From Coniferiporia sulphurascens (taxonomy: Eukaryota > Basidiomycota > Agaricomycetes > Hymenochaetales > Hymenochaetaceae): a stretch of DNA of 64,000 nucleotides. Both the position numbers and the translations under genes were made by a program. The stretch covers positions 186,001-250,000 of the forward strand of contig NBBA01000019.1 of assembly GCA_002794785.1 (NCBI GenBank), written 5' to 3'. Positions 1 through 10,244 of the stretch are shown piece by piece (within the stretch, counting starts at the first letter, position 1; every line of letters starts with the position of its first letter). The notes under the pieces are model-generated. The model was not told the DNA's origin, made no database searches, and saw only the letters and a program-made list of their open reading frames with translations.

Positions 1-922
1 TCTCGGATACTACTATACCTATGATGCTTCTCCTTATTTCCTAATCGGTTCTGCTATGCAATGCACTATACTTGGCTCCCATCAATTGCGTCTTCAATTG
101 ATCGCCATGCTTCCATCGGCTATTCTTAGCCGAATGCTTAGATATACTTGTGTGGCTCAGCGATTATGCTAGCCTTCTTAATCTTATCTTGTTGTGGCTT
201 GTTACTTATTACCGTAGACTAATATTGAGTCATTTCCATTGTTATGTTGAAAGGGGTTCGTTCTGGTGTTCTATCATCTACTGGCATAAAGAGCTCCTCT
301 ACTCCTGTAGTGTTTATATTCGTGATCCTGCTGTACCCTGGTGTGACTCTATATGACAGTTCATCATTGAACCATTGTATTATGATCTCCTTATCTATTG
401 GTACTAACTCCTGTCTTTGGTTCAGTTCCTTTTGATCTACTGTTGTGTGTCCTTTGGCTATGAAGTTGGCTTTGTATGCGAATAGTTGTTCTCATAATTG
501 TTTATTGATAGTATGGACTATTTGGTGTGCCGCTTCTGCATAATCAGTTGATGTAATAACCGCCCTTTGATAACATAATTCATTATGTGGCTGATTATAA
601 ATCTTGGTTCTTGTGTAAGCACTGATTACATATCTATTCAATTGGTATGAGAACATAGTCACTCTATGTTCAATTATTACTTCTAGCCTTTCCACCACTT
701 GTTGTTTCCTTGTAGTATGATTGAATGTAATTTGACAGTTGTCATATCCTGCATTCTGTCCTACTGTTGCACATGCAATGTTAAATGCTTTCCATGCTAC
801 TTGATCTGCATCTTTACAGCATTGGCATAGGTTCCTGGTATCAATTAGAGTTACAGGTCTTGCCATGTCAATCTTGCTAATCCATTGATCCAGCGATCAT
901 GATTTTCATCAATTTACTAACA
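1..922 (-). mobile_element. Left copy of an unclassified mobile element, cut by the window edge
   Basis: Read on the minus strand, this copy begins at 922 with TGTTAGTAAATTGATG, the same start as the right copy at 1822. Positions 465-922 are a near-perfect inverted match to 1822-2279. Positions 1 to about 118 match 2843-2957 of the right copy in inverted orientation. The 344 bp between (121-464) are absent from the right copy, where a 559-bp LTR sits instead. The outer end lies beyond the left edge, so the target duplication cannot be checked; the expected flank is GTAAG at 923-927. Element class is unknown: I saw no reverse transcriptase or transposase. Confidence 0.75.
219..866 (-). pseudogene. 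Element-encoded ORF with an in-frame TGA
   Basis: Starting at 866 the frame reads 124 residues (MARPVTLIDTRNLCQCC...) to a TGA at 492-494. The same frame then stays open for about 90 more codons to a TAG at 219-221. The first part carries a CQCC cluster and is rich in N, Q, T and V. The right copy (1878-2252) differs at only a couple of residues and keeps the same TGA, so the stop predates the duplication or belongs to the element. The product was not recognised. It could be a capsid-like or accessory protein, but nothing here proves that. Confidence 0.4.
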
Positions 923-2279
923 GTAAGAACCAGGCGAGAGATGCCGAGAAGATGCTTCCTCCAGGAAAAAAGGGGGCAGCAGTCTTCGAATGGAAAGAAC
1001 AGCCTGGATGGTTTCTTAGATGTTGCTGCCCTCAAGGTGAAGTGGACGTTACATGGGGAATATATACAGACAGCCAGAAGCGATTCAATGCTTTCCAGAA
1101 TGAATGGGATCTCTGCGATGTGTTCGATCCTAAACAAAATGAAGCACATGGGTTTGACGTAAATGAATTTGACGACATGGATGACGACTATGGGCAGGGC
1201 GGGAGTGTTGACGACATCCACGACAAGCCTTCTATCCCCCGAATGCCATCTCAGGAAGGCGGAATGAACCCCCAAGTGTTCATTGACGACCTTCGAGAGC
1301 AAACTGCCTGCAAGGACGATTTTGTGGGGAGACTCATGTTTGACAGCGCACATAGTATTGCCAGCGGCAGGTTTGGCCTAATATTGAGGCCAGGTGCAGA
1401 ACACCAAAGCGACCCTGGGAATGGAGCCTCCCTGTCATGGGCAACGACATGTACCCTCATGCACTTCAGTCCTGATCGGGATGAACCAGAAGAGTCAGAG
1501 GACGTCAAGAAGAAAATAGCAGTGCTCATTCACAGAATGTGGGATAGTAGGGGGGATATTGCTATGGTGCCGCCGCACTTATATGACCTTTCCCCTGAAA
1601 ATGGGGATAAATTTTTTAAAGAGTGCAATCCGAACCTATGCATAGAAGTCCTCCACCACCATCGGTACATCGGAAATGGGGGTACATGGCAAATGCAGCA
1701 GGAAAGCTTTAACGTGTACATCCTGCGTCCGATGAAGATGGTCTCACTTACATGGCTCGTCATTGTCACCGATCCGGTATCTGCGCTAGACTGCCTAAGG
1801 GCCCACTTCGCCAGTGCATGGTGTTAGTAAATTGATGAAAATCATGATCACCAGATCAACAGATTAGCAAGATTGACATGGCAAGACCTGTAACTCTAAT
1901 TGATACCAGGAACCTATGCCAATGCTGTAAAGATGCAGATCAAGTAGCATGGAAAGCGTTTAACATTGCATGTGCAACAGTAGGACAGAATGCAGGATAT
2001 GACAACTGTCAAATTACATTCAATCATACTACAAGGGAACAACAAGTGGCGGAAAGGCTAGAAGTAATAATTGAACATAGAGTGACTATGTTCTCATACC
2101 AATTGAATAGATATGTAATCAGTGCTTACACAAGAACCAAGATTTATAATCAGCCACATAATGAATTATGTTATCAAAGGGCGGTTATTACATCAACTGA
2201 TTATGCAGAAGCGGCACACCAAATAGTCCATACTATCAATAAACAATTATGAGAACAACTATTCGCATACAAAGCCAAC
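465..2279. repeat. Head-to-head inverted repeat, 458-bp arms around a 899-bp spacer
   Basis: Arm 465-922 is the reverse complement of arm 1822-2279 with few mismatches; the two encoded 124-residue ORFs differ at two positions. The arms face away from each other and enclose 923-1821, which is a piece of a host-type coding sequence. The symmetry ends sharply at 465/2279, where the right side enters an LTR and the left side continues into element sequence. Confidence 0.85.
1878..2252 (+). CDS. Element ORF, 124 residues, unknown product
   Basis: The ORF starts ATG at 1878 and ends in TGA at 2250-2252. It is nearly identical to the ORF at 492-866 on the other strand. A CQCC cluster lies near the start and there is no signal peptide or membrane segment. 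The continuation seen in the left copy after the stop is cut here at 2279 by the LTR. Function unknown. Confidence 0.45.
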   Translation: MARPVTLIDTRNLCQCCKDADQVAWKAFNIACATVGQNAGYDNCQITFNHTTREQQVAERLEVIIEHRVTMFSYQLNRYVISAYTRTKIYNQPHNELCYQRAVITSTDYAEAAHQIVHTINKQL

Positions 2280-2838
2280 TGTTAAGCTCAATGGTTATGC
2301 GGTGATTGACGTTGGGGCTTCCTGATTGTTGGGACAGGTAGTACGGCAACAGGGCTTCCTAGATGTTGTAAGTCAAAGGTGATCGGCGATGGTGCTTCCT
2401 GATCGTCGATATGATGTGGTAGGCTTCCTGGTTAGAGTCGGGTTATGACGAAGTGGTGAGTGGCTTAGCAGCACACGGTGAACTTGGTGGTAGCAGATAA
2501 TGGGCTTGTATGAACAAAGAGCACAAGCTTAGGGCTTGTGCTACTGAAGTTACATGCTTATATGCTACTCTATGTGTTTGCTACTGTAGCAACTTGGTTA
2601 GGTGTGTTTACCAGACTATGGAAGGTCATGGAAACTCAAGGAAGACCTTGGTAATACAAGTATGGTGATCAGTAAGCAAAGCATGTCATGATGGTGCAAT
2701 AAGGCATCATCATGGCATCTTATGGCACGAGGTGAAATAAGGATGAGTAAGGCAGAGAAATGGGGGAGTTGCGCTGACTGATGATGATGAAGAGGAAGTG
2801 AGTCAGTGCATAAGGGAAAGTAAAGGAAAATTGTAACA
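2280..2838 (+). repeat. 559-bp LTR inside the right element copy
   Basis: The ends are TGTTA and TAACA, a 5-bp perfect inverted pair. The sequence matches 6230-6788 (opposite strand) over its full length at high identity, including the repeated GGCTTCCTGAT motifs and an AGAGCACAAGCTTAGGGCTTGTG hairpin-like stretch (shown in part). No target duplication flanks it (CCAAC before, CTGAT after). It replaces 344 bp of the host element, which suggests recombination or deletion rather than a simple insertion. Confidence 0.8.
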
Positions 2839-4382
2839 CTGATGGAAGCATGGTGATCAATTAGAAGACGCAATTGATGGGAGCCAAGTATAGCACATTG
2901 CACAGCAGAACCGATTAGGAAATAAGGAGAAGCATCATAGGTATAGTAGTACCTGAGAATGGTTAACTTAGGTATTACACTGTATGACTTGATAGAAACT
3001 CAGGGAAGGTTCTAGCATAAGATAAAGATAGCATGGTAGGCTGTAGAACGTACCAGAATATGTAACTGACTCATAAGAAAGCTAAGAATAGTAAATAGCA
3101 TGTACAGGATTGTACCGGAACATTCTTATGACTTATAAATCAAGAGTAGTATGTTGTAGTAGTTACCAGAACATAGTAAATAGGCTACAACATGTAGGGT
3201 ATGAAAACCCAATGTAAAATTGCGGTAAAAAGCAGTTTAATTCATCTCTTGTCTCTTACCACCATCATCAGCTCTAACACTCTAGCGAGTGGAGGGTAAC
3301 AAGCCTACCCTAAACTAACTAGTATTATTGTGTGAATCTGTTATCACTTGTTTCAATCCCTTATTCAGGGAGCGAATCTAACACATGTATTAAATAAATA
3401 TAACAAATGATATAAATAGTACGTGGTCATATGAACAACCACCTTACTAAGTGAACAATAACGCAATGATAACGCCATACGATATAGGAGCTAGATAGTT
3501 ATAGTAGTACTAGCCCACAGAACGTGTATATAAGGGGAGCTGGTCTTGCCCTAGAAATACATCGGTTTATGCTGATAACCCACCTTGCCTGAACTTCACC
3601 ACTGCACCTCATCATCTACCACAATGTGCGTAGATTTTAAGAACATGGGAGATATGTCGGTACTTTGTTGAGAGGGGAGTTCCCTTTCATACTGTAGTTG
3701 CTGAGTGCCTGACACGACCGCAAGACTGTGGGGGGGAACGATGGCCGACGGACCTCAGTTGGCGACACAAAGATAGCAGCTTGGACTCAAACAACTACAT
3801 TTCATACGAAAAAATGGTTTCTGATTTTGTTCAAAGCAACGCCCATGTCCGTGCAGCCATAATGAAAGGGGGCATAGTCTGGTGTTTGGTAGTTGAGGCA
3901 ATGGGAATCAACGCTGCAATAGAAGCGGTCATGACTGGCCCCCAAGACAATGACACTGCAAACGTGTATGAAACATCTGACCGCACAGGTGTCAATCAAG
4001 AGTGGTGGGACAACACACTAAGTGAGCAAGATGAAGAGCTGCTTTGCAGGGTTTATAAAATGTATACTGGTAAGTACATGACACTTGCTGTTCTACTACA
4101 AGCCGTAACGGGATATCAGGTCAAGGGTCGCAATTTGAGCATGCATCGTGGTGGCCGAAGTCATGTGTATGGGATCACTGTTCAATGAACTGTGGATACT
4201 GGTCAGCATTTTGCGAGAACTGGTTCCAAAGGCGGCTCAGAAGAATCAGAAGCGATCAGGAGTCCGTAAAAAATCAAACAAAATGGCGAGCAATGTTAAC
4301 ACTCACAAAGAAAGCCAAGGTAGTCAGTGAATGTAACAGGACATTCGCGGAAAGCTTTATGAACAGACAAGAAACAGTATAG

Positions 4383-4789
4383 ACACGGCCTACTTTGCTT
4401 CCATTTGTCCTTAATACTTATAATACAGCTAATTTGTCTGTGATGTCTACGGCAGGATGAGATGAGAAGATACTCTCATGTATGCCTACCATACTCATAA
4501 GGAGTGGCAAACGGGAAACTGTCTTCTGCCTTGCCCGATAAGTCAGGCAAGTCTTTGCCAGTCACGCATACAGATGCCTGGGGTTGTCGTGTCCGTCTGA
4601 TCGACGGTGATGTCCCAGCATTGGCGCACACAGCTTGTGCGCTGTCACATGGCCGCTTGGGATGACGGGGCTGTCGCTCTCTGACCGCCTGACCCTTCAC
4701 GCAACGTGCACACCAAGCAGTTGCCCCCGGCATCCGCCCATCTTTTTCGCTGACTCTCCACCCTCTACCTCGTCTGACTCGCTCTCGCC
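4383..4789. other. No supported gene
   Basis: Minus-strand frames remain open here, continuing from the CAG-rich array to the right, but there is no recognisable domain, convincing start or family pattern. I see nothing further that can be supported. Confidence 0.5.
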
Positions 4790-5450
4790 ATACTCCTTTG
4801 TTGTCTGCACCATCTTGTTGGTGTTGGTGTTGCTGTTGCTGTTGCTGGTGGGTGAATTTCTTCGCTTGCTTCGTCGAACCCATTAATTGAGCGGCTATCT
4901 GCCTTTTTTTTTCTGCCGCCAGCACAAGAACGCCTTCACCTTCGTCGTCTGCATCGTCTTGCTGCTGTTGCTGTTGCTGTGTCTGTTGCTGGTGAGTGCT
5001 GTCTTTTGGTTTCTTCACCATCTCCAACCACGAAATGGCCGCCCACCTTTTTTTCGACCACCAGCACGACTTCGCCTTTACCTTCATCGTCTGTGCCATC
5101 TTGCTGTTGTTGCTGTTGCTGAGTCTGTTGCTGGTGAGTGCTGTCTTTCGGTTTCTTCACCATCTCTGACCACGATACAGCCACCCACCTTTTTTTCGAC
5201 CGCCAGCACGAATTCACCTTCAACTTCATCAACTGCGGCGTCTTGCTGCTGTTGCTGAGTCTGTTGCTGGTGAGTGCTGCCCTTCGGTTTCTTCGCCATC
5301 TCCGACCACAAAATGGTGCCCATCTTTTCTTCGGCCACCAGTGTGACTCCCCTTCAACTTCATCGACCACACCATCTTGCTGCTGTTGCTGTTGCTGTGT
5401 CTGTTGCCGGTTGTCGCTATTGCTGGGGCTGGTTGGTTTTCTGCTATCCA
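4790..5450 (-). repeat. Tandem array of about 142-bp CAG/CTG-rich units
   Basis: The shared block CTGGTG(A)GTG recurs at about 4847, 4991, 5133, 5269 and 5409, giving spacings of 144, 142, 136 and 140 bp. On the minus strand each unit would encode a poly-Gln patch (HQQQTQQQQ), then an acidic patch (DDEGEGE), then VEKK. The unit length is mostly not a multiple of three, so the frame rotates from unit to unit and no single long protein results. It may be a decayed coding minisatellite or a non-coding array. Confidence 0.75.
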
Positions 5451-5584
5451 TGAGTTGATTTTGTTGGTTTCTTCGCCACCACGCCCCTGAACATTATTCC
5501 ACACCTTCTTGTCATGGTCAGTGTGTTCTCGCTTTTGTCTCTGTCATCATTGTCTGGTCCCGTTTTTTTTCTGCTACTGGTAAG

Positions 5585-5990
5585 TTGATCTTGTCGGTTT
5601 CTTCACCACGGGGCCGCCGATCCGTGCAGACTTTGAAAATGAAGGTCATCTGGCTCGTTCGCAAGTCTTACTCAAGACAATGCGGCTTCTGCCGCATGTG
5701 TGAAGATGTGGTGGTCGAGTTCGGGCGCAATGTGTATGGTGGATCTTTGTGGACGGTTCTCATTCGGTATGTTTATCATTTGACTCTGTCACTCTATGTA
5801 TACTGCTAATGCGCTTCGTAGATCCACGGTCCATAGCTTGCTCTCAGATGAGCGAGCTCATCTGACCGTTTCATACGGTTTCGGCGGCAGAGGGCATGGT
5901 GGAAAGAAAACGCATCACATTGCGTTTATCCAAATGGTATGCACCCTTACTTACACTGTTTTTCACCTAAGTGTTGAGCATATGGCGTGA
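5585..5990 (+). pseudogene. Possible exon relics with a plausible intron
   Basis: Two open stretches are separated by a good-looking intron, about 5769-5820 (GTATGT...CGTAG). The second stretch would encode RAHLTVSYGFGGRGHGGKK. Upstream frames contain a stop and I recognise no family. It is offered only as a possible gene remnant. Confidence 0.2.
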
Positions 5991-6229
5991 GCAGGGCACA
6001 CGCAGTATGGACAGTTTTTTCGAGGTTCAATAGAGTAGCCTGCTATTTTTTAGTTTTCTTTGTCATTTTTAGACTTCTTTTTCTTTCTCAATAGCAGTGG
6101 CAGTTTTTTTTTCCCACTGCATTGTGCTTTCTTTCCCGCCCACCCATTCTGCTCTGCCATTGTAGTGACCATCCACACATTTCAGCGCATGAATCTTTGA
6201 ATAATACGACTGTATTTTTACATATACGG

Positions 6230-6788
6230 TGTTACAATTTTCCTTTACTTTCCCTTATGCACTGACTCACTTCCTCTTCATCATCATCAGTCAGCGCAAC
6301 TCCCCCATTTCTCCTCCTTACTCATCTCTATTCGCCTTACTCCATAAGACGCCATGATGATGCCATATTGCATCACCATGACATGCTTTGCTTACTGATA
6401 CCTCAATTGTATAACCAAGGCATTCCCTGGGTTTCCATGACCTTCCATAGCCATGTAAACGACCTTATACACGACCCTACAGTAGCAAACACATAGAGTA
6501 GCATATAAGCATGTAACGTAGTTCGCACAAGCCCTAAGCTTGTGCTCTTTGTTCATACAAGCCCATTATCTGCTCCTCACCAGTCTACTGCATGACTATT
6601 GAGTCGCCAGGTGCTTTGTCATAACCCGACACTTCTAAGAAGCCTACCGCATCCACATTGCCGATCAGGAAGCCCCATCGCCAATCACCCTTCGACTTAT
6701 GACATCTAGGAAGCCCTGTTGCCATACTACCAGCCTTGATGATCAGGAAGCCCCAACATCGATCACCACGTAACCATTGAGCTTAACA
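6230..6788 (-). repeat. Solo LTR, minus orientation
   Basis: This is the reverse complement of the LTR at 2280-2838, with the same TGTTA/TAACA termini and the same 559-bp length. It is flanked by TACGG (6225-6229) and TATGG (6789-6793), a 5-bp target duplication with one mismatch. No internal retroelement sequence adjoins it, so it is a solo LTR left by recombination. The 5-bp duplication fits LTR retrotransposons in general; Ty3 versus Copia cannot be decided. Confidence 0.85.
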
Positions 6789-7564
6789 TATGGCATATCG
6801 CTGATTTTGTATTACAACCCAGCCCCATTACAGATTTACTTGTAATAATTTTGTAATTGTTATTCCCACAATACACATCTAATCTGCACTATGAGTCTAT
6901 GAAGACTATGAGTGTCTATGGGAATGATCGTCATGCCATACAAACCTATGAGCACCTTTGGGAAATGATCGGCACTTCGATTTTTTCCTGATGTGCACAG
7001 TGCACAACCCTCTAAGCTCTTAAATCTCATTTCGCTCACTCGAGAGTCCGAGTCGGGCTGCAATACTGTGACCTCAGGCTGTCTATCTGCCGCTCGAGAA
7101 GCTCGGTGAATGCCATGGCTGCAAGAAGGAACTTGAAGATGCTGGGATGAGCAAAGATCTGAAGCTATGTATGGCTCATGGAGGGTATGATTACATGGGA
7201 ATCAGTTTTAAACTTGAAGACATTCCCGATATTGACGCCTTAGTCTGAGATGATTGATATACTGTATTACTGCTCTAATGGACTGCCAGAAGCAGGACTG
7301 GGCAACTTGTAAGCAAGATTGAGGCCCAGGTAAGTACACACAATAAATATTAATGGCTGTTACAGTACTATCTTTCTGACCACTTTGACAGGCAAGACAG
7401 GTAGAATCATCGACCTTGCAACCTTCCACTCCCCCCTTGCATACCACACATTGCCAGTGGTGCCATGCATGCGCGTGTGCCAGTGGACCCAAATGTCCCC
7501 TTGCACTTTGCACTTTGTATTAAGCACAGTGAACAAAAGACTAGACTTAGTCTGGGCAATCACA

Positions 7565-7645
7565 CTGAGTCCAGTGATGAGTGTACAAGATATATTGAGG
7601 GGACTGTGCTACAATACCTGAGTCCAGTGATGAGTGTACAAGATA
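7565..7645 (+). repeat. 28-bp direct repeat, 53 bp apart
   Basis: CTGAGTCCAGTGATGAGTGT and the following 8 bases occur at 7565-7592 and again at 7618-7645. They may mark a small local duplication. Confidence 0.85.
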
Positions 7646-7699
7646 AGGGACACTACTACTGGGCTGCCGCTTTGTAGCTACATAGTCATGTGACTAGCT

Positions 7700-7725
7700 G
7701 GTCCACTGGACACGTCCAGTGGACC
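7700..7725. repeat. Perfect 12-bp palindrome with 2-bp loop
   Basis: The arms GGTCCACTGGAC and GTCCAGTGGACC are separated by AC. Related CAGTGGACC-like words occur nearby at about 7481, so it may belong to an unrecognised repeat element rather than act as a terminator. Confidence 0.8.
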
Positions 7726-8130
7726 TTGGGTCATGTGACAAGCCAAATGACAAAGGACAAGTCACCGGATGTGTCTGGTGGATAATTTCCTTATTAGGAA
7801 GGTGGCTCGTCATAATAAAGAAAATAGAAAGAAAATAAGGGGGAATATAAAGAGAGACCATAGGCTATCTACTGACAGAAATCAATAGCTCTAATACTTT
7901 GCATAATATCAACGGCACCAAATCATCAGTGCCTCCGGGCCGGAAAACCTAGGTGCACCGCCAGTCGAGCTCCGAACCTGGATGCACGACCTTATACCAA
8001 AAGCACACTAACGTAAAAAAATCTTATCCATCCTTGTTTATTCCCCATCTTATAAAAATACACATCTACTCACCGCGTTCCCCATCACGCGTAAAACCAG
8101 TGTTTTCCCATTTAAAAGCAACGCCCCCCA

Positions 8131-9999
8131 CTACGCCTCCTCCGGCCTATCCCCATCCCCAGGAAGCACAGGCCTCTCATACCCTCCCTTAACCCTCTCC
8201 GCAACACGCCCAAAAACCTCATACGCATGCCTCTCCGCGTCAAACCCAAGCAGCCACGCCGGGCGCGGGAGCTCAACCGCCCCACCGCGGTCCTCAGGAC
8301 GCGCCTTGTGCCACATGTCGCGCGTCGTCTCGCCCATGCGCTGCGCGTGGCGCACGCGCGCGTAGCGGATGTGTTCCCATGTGCGGATGGAGAGCGGGAC
8401 GGAGGAGTTGCCCCCGAGTTGGAGGGCGATGGCGAGCGTGACGCCGTCTTCGACGGCTTGGGAGGCGCCTTGGATGCTTGTGCTGTGGTGTGGGGAGTTA
8501 GGCACTACGTAGGACGGAGGAAGGGGGGGACGTACGGCAAGAAAGGATGCGCAGCGTCGCCTATAAGCGCGAGGCGCGCGCCTTTGCTGATCCACGTCGG
8601 GAGCGGGTCGCGGTACACGAGTTTCCAGTCGACGCACGCGGGCGCCTTGGAGAGGATCGCGGCGCAGCGCGGGTCCCAGCCTTTGACGACTGCGAGGACG
8701 TCTTCCATCTTCCCCGGGAAGGACCACGATTCTTCGATGTCCGCGTCGTCCCTGGTACACGTTAATATTAGTGGGGGTAGTTAGATACGGTACAATGGGG
8801 AGGTAGAGGAACGTACTTGTGTGTGATCACCCAGGAGAGGGCTTTCCCGCCTTTGGACGACGACGCGAGGAAGTGGACGTCAGGGCCTGTACACCGGGGG
8901 GCGCGTTCAGCCAAAGTAGTATTACTATAGAGAGAGGGAGAGGGACTGTACGCACCTATCCACCCATAGAACGCATCGCCGTTCTTGCACATATAGTCCG
9001 TGAGCGGGTCCGTATCGACGCCCTGCTCGTGCGTGTCGAACCAGGACCTGTATATCGCGTACCCAGACGACTTGGGCTTGTCGTCGTATCCCTGCACGCA
9101 AGAGCAAGGCGCAATCCATCAGTATTTCTCACCCGCCTCACATGCACACGCCCGCCTAGCACTCACCAACACAAGCCTCCGCGCCCTACTCCTCACGCCA
9201 TCCGCGCCCACCACCACATCCGCCGTCATCCTCTCCCCATTAACCACCACACCCGCCTCGCCCCTCTCCTCGTCCTCCCAGTACTCCGACACGTCCTGCC
9301 CGAGCCGGACGTCGACGCCCAGCGCGCGCGCGTGCGCGAAGAGCGCAGCGTGGATCTCGCCGCGGTGCCCGTTGTACGAGTGTGCGCCGTATAGCACGTT
9401 CGGGAGCTGTTGCGTCGTGAGGAGCTCCCCCGATGAGTTGTGTAGGTGCAGTTCTTGGTGGTGTGTGCAGAGGGGCCAGAAGCTGTGTGGGGGTCACGGT
9501 CGGTGTGGAAGCCAAGTACTGTACTAAAGCTTGACTTACGCGTCGTGCAGACCCCAGCGCTCGAATATCCTCCCGGCGTTATTTCCAAACGAGATAATCT
9601 AGTGTGGGCATCTTCAGTCTGCCAAAATAAAACAACCAATCGGGCACCCACATCGCCTAACACCAACAATTAAACCAACCAATCAGCCCCAGTAACCAGC
9701 CAGTCTAACGCACACAAGCACAAGCACGCACCAAGGATCTTCAACTCCGCAAACTTCTCAAGCAGCACCACCTCATGGCCCTTCCGCACACACTCGACCG
9801 CACACGCCAGCCCCGCAAAGCCCGCGCCGACGATAATCACGCGCACGCCCGTCGAGCGCGGCGGCGCTATGCGCTCGTACCCCACCCCCGCCGCGCCCGG
9901 GTCGGCGCCCGCGCCGGCGCGCAGGACGGGGGCGGCAGCGGCGGCGGCGGCGGAGGTGTGTGCGGAGGAGGTGTAGAGGCCTGTGATGGTTGCGCTCAT
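8131..9999 (-). CDS. FAD-dependent monooxygenase (salicylate hydroxylase-like), 473 aa
   Basis: Eight exons: 9999-9732, 9656-9652, 9598-9540, 9482-9167, 9091-8956, 8886-8817, 8751-8536 and 8482-8131. All phases agree and give 473 residues. The FAD GxGxxG site is at residues 57-63 (GAGFAGL), the DG motif reads GADGVRSRAR, and the second FAD-phosphate motif reads GDAAHPFLP. These define class A flavoprotein aromatic hydroxylases, which use NAD(P)H and O2 to hydroxylate aromatic acids. The substrate cannot be read from sequence. Exon 2 is only 5 nt, yet it is needed to give KILGDIISFG, the family pattern after the first beta strand. The Ala-rich N-terminus is probably disordered. Probably cytosolic: no convincing signal peptide or membrane segment. 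Confidence 0.9.
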
Positions 10000-10244
10000 G
10001 GTTTATGGGTTTGGTAGTGGGGAAGGGTCGCTATATGCACTCTGCGATTTAAAGCTGCAGGCCTGCAGCCGGGTAAACGGATCTCGCGTACGGGGAGCGA
10101 TGCGTCGGAGGCCCTGCGAGTCTGGGGTACTCTGGGGAAACACGTCGGCCCGTCAGCTGAGCGCGACCGGCTAAAATTACACCAGATACGCGTCTGCTCG
10201 CATTTACTACCGCGCCCCGTACGTGCTAACATACGGGTTCATTA

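Larger units (their letters stand above)
1822..3643 (+). mobile_element. Right element copy inserted in a gene, TSD CATGG
   Basis: The insertion starts TGTTAGTAAATTGATG at 1822 and ends ...TTTTAAGAA at 3643. The five bases before it (1817-1821) and after it (3644-3648) are both CATGG. Deleting the insertion restores an open frame in the surrounding gene, which independently supports both borders. Inside are the 124-residue ORF (1878-2252) and an LTR (2280-2838) that replaces 344 bp present in the left copy. The part 2958-3640 is AT-rich with no coding signal. The ends are not a clean TG...CA pair, so the class is left open. Confidence 0.8.
923..4382 (+). pseudogene. Host-type gene split by element insertions
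   Basis: The pieces are 923-1821, then 3644-4069 and 4120-4382 after an intron at 4070-4119 (GTAAGT...CAG). Removing the element 1822-3643 together with one copy of the 5-bp duplication CATGG rejoins the frame exactly, through SAW and EICRYFVERG. The protein is acidic near its start (DDMDDDYGQGG) and has a WW-rich tail (SWWPK, GYWS, WFQRRL). From memory it resembles a large uncharacterised family repeated in Agaricomycete genomes; I assign no function. The 5' end is lost because the left element copy abuts it at 922. It is almost certainly non-functional here. Confidence 0.7.
6789..8130. other. Gene-poor stretch with relics
   Basis: A 52-codon open piece at 7093-7248 (ECHGCKKELE...) could be the end of a lost gene; support is weak. 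The rest holds short repeats listed separately and an AT-rich segment near 7790-7900. No complete gene is seen. Confidence 0.4.

Noticed and set aside
952..1827. A complete 291-residue gene in the palindrome centre
   Set aside because: It is the front part of a gene split by the element; the stop at its end lies inside the element, after the target duplication.
4476..5504. Gln-rich proteins on the minus strand
   Set aside because: The repeat period rotates the frame, so each open stretch ends in unrelated sequence; kept as a repeat, not as a gene.
8227..9527. Long plus-strand open frames across the FAD monooxygenase
   Set aside because: Arg/Ala-rich antisense shadows of a GC-rich gene; they cross its introns and carry no motifs.
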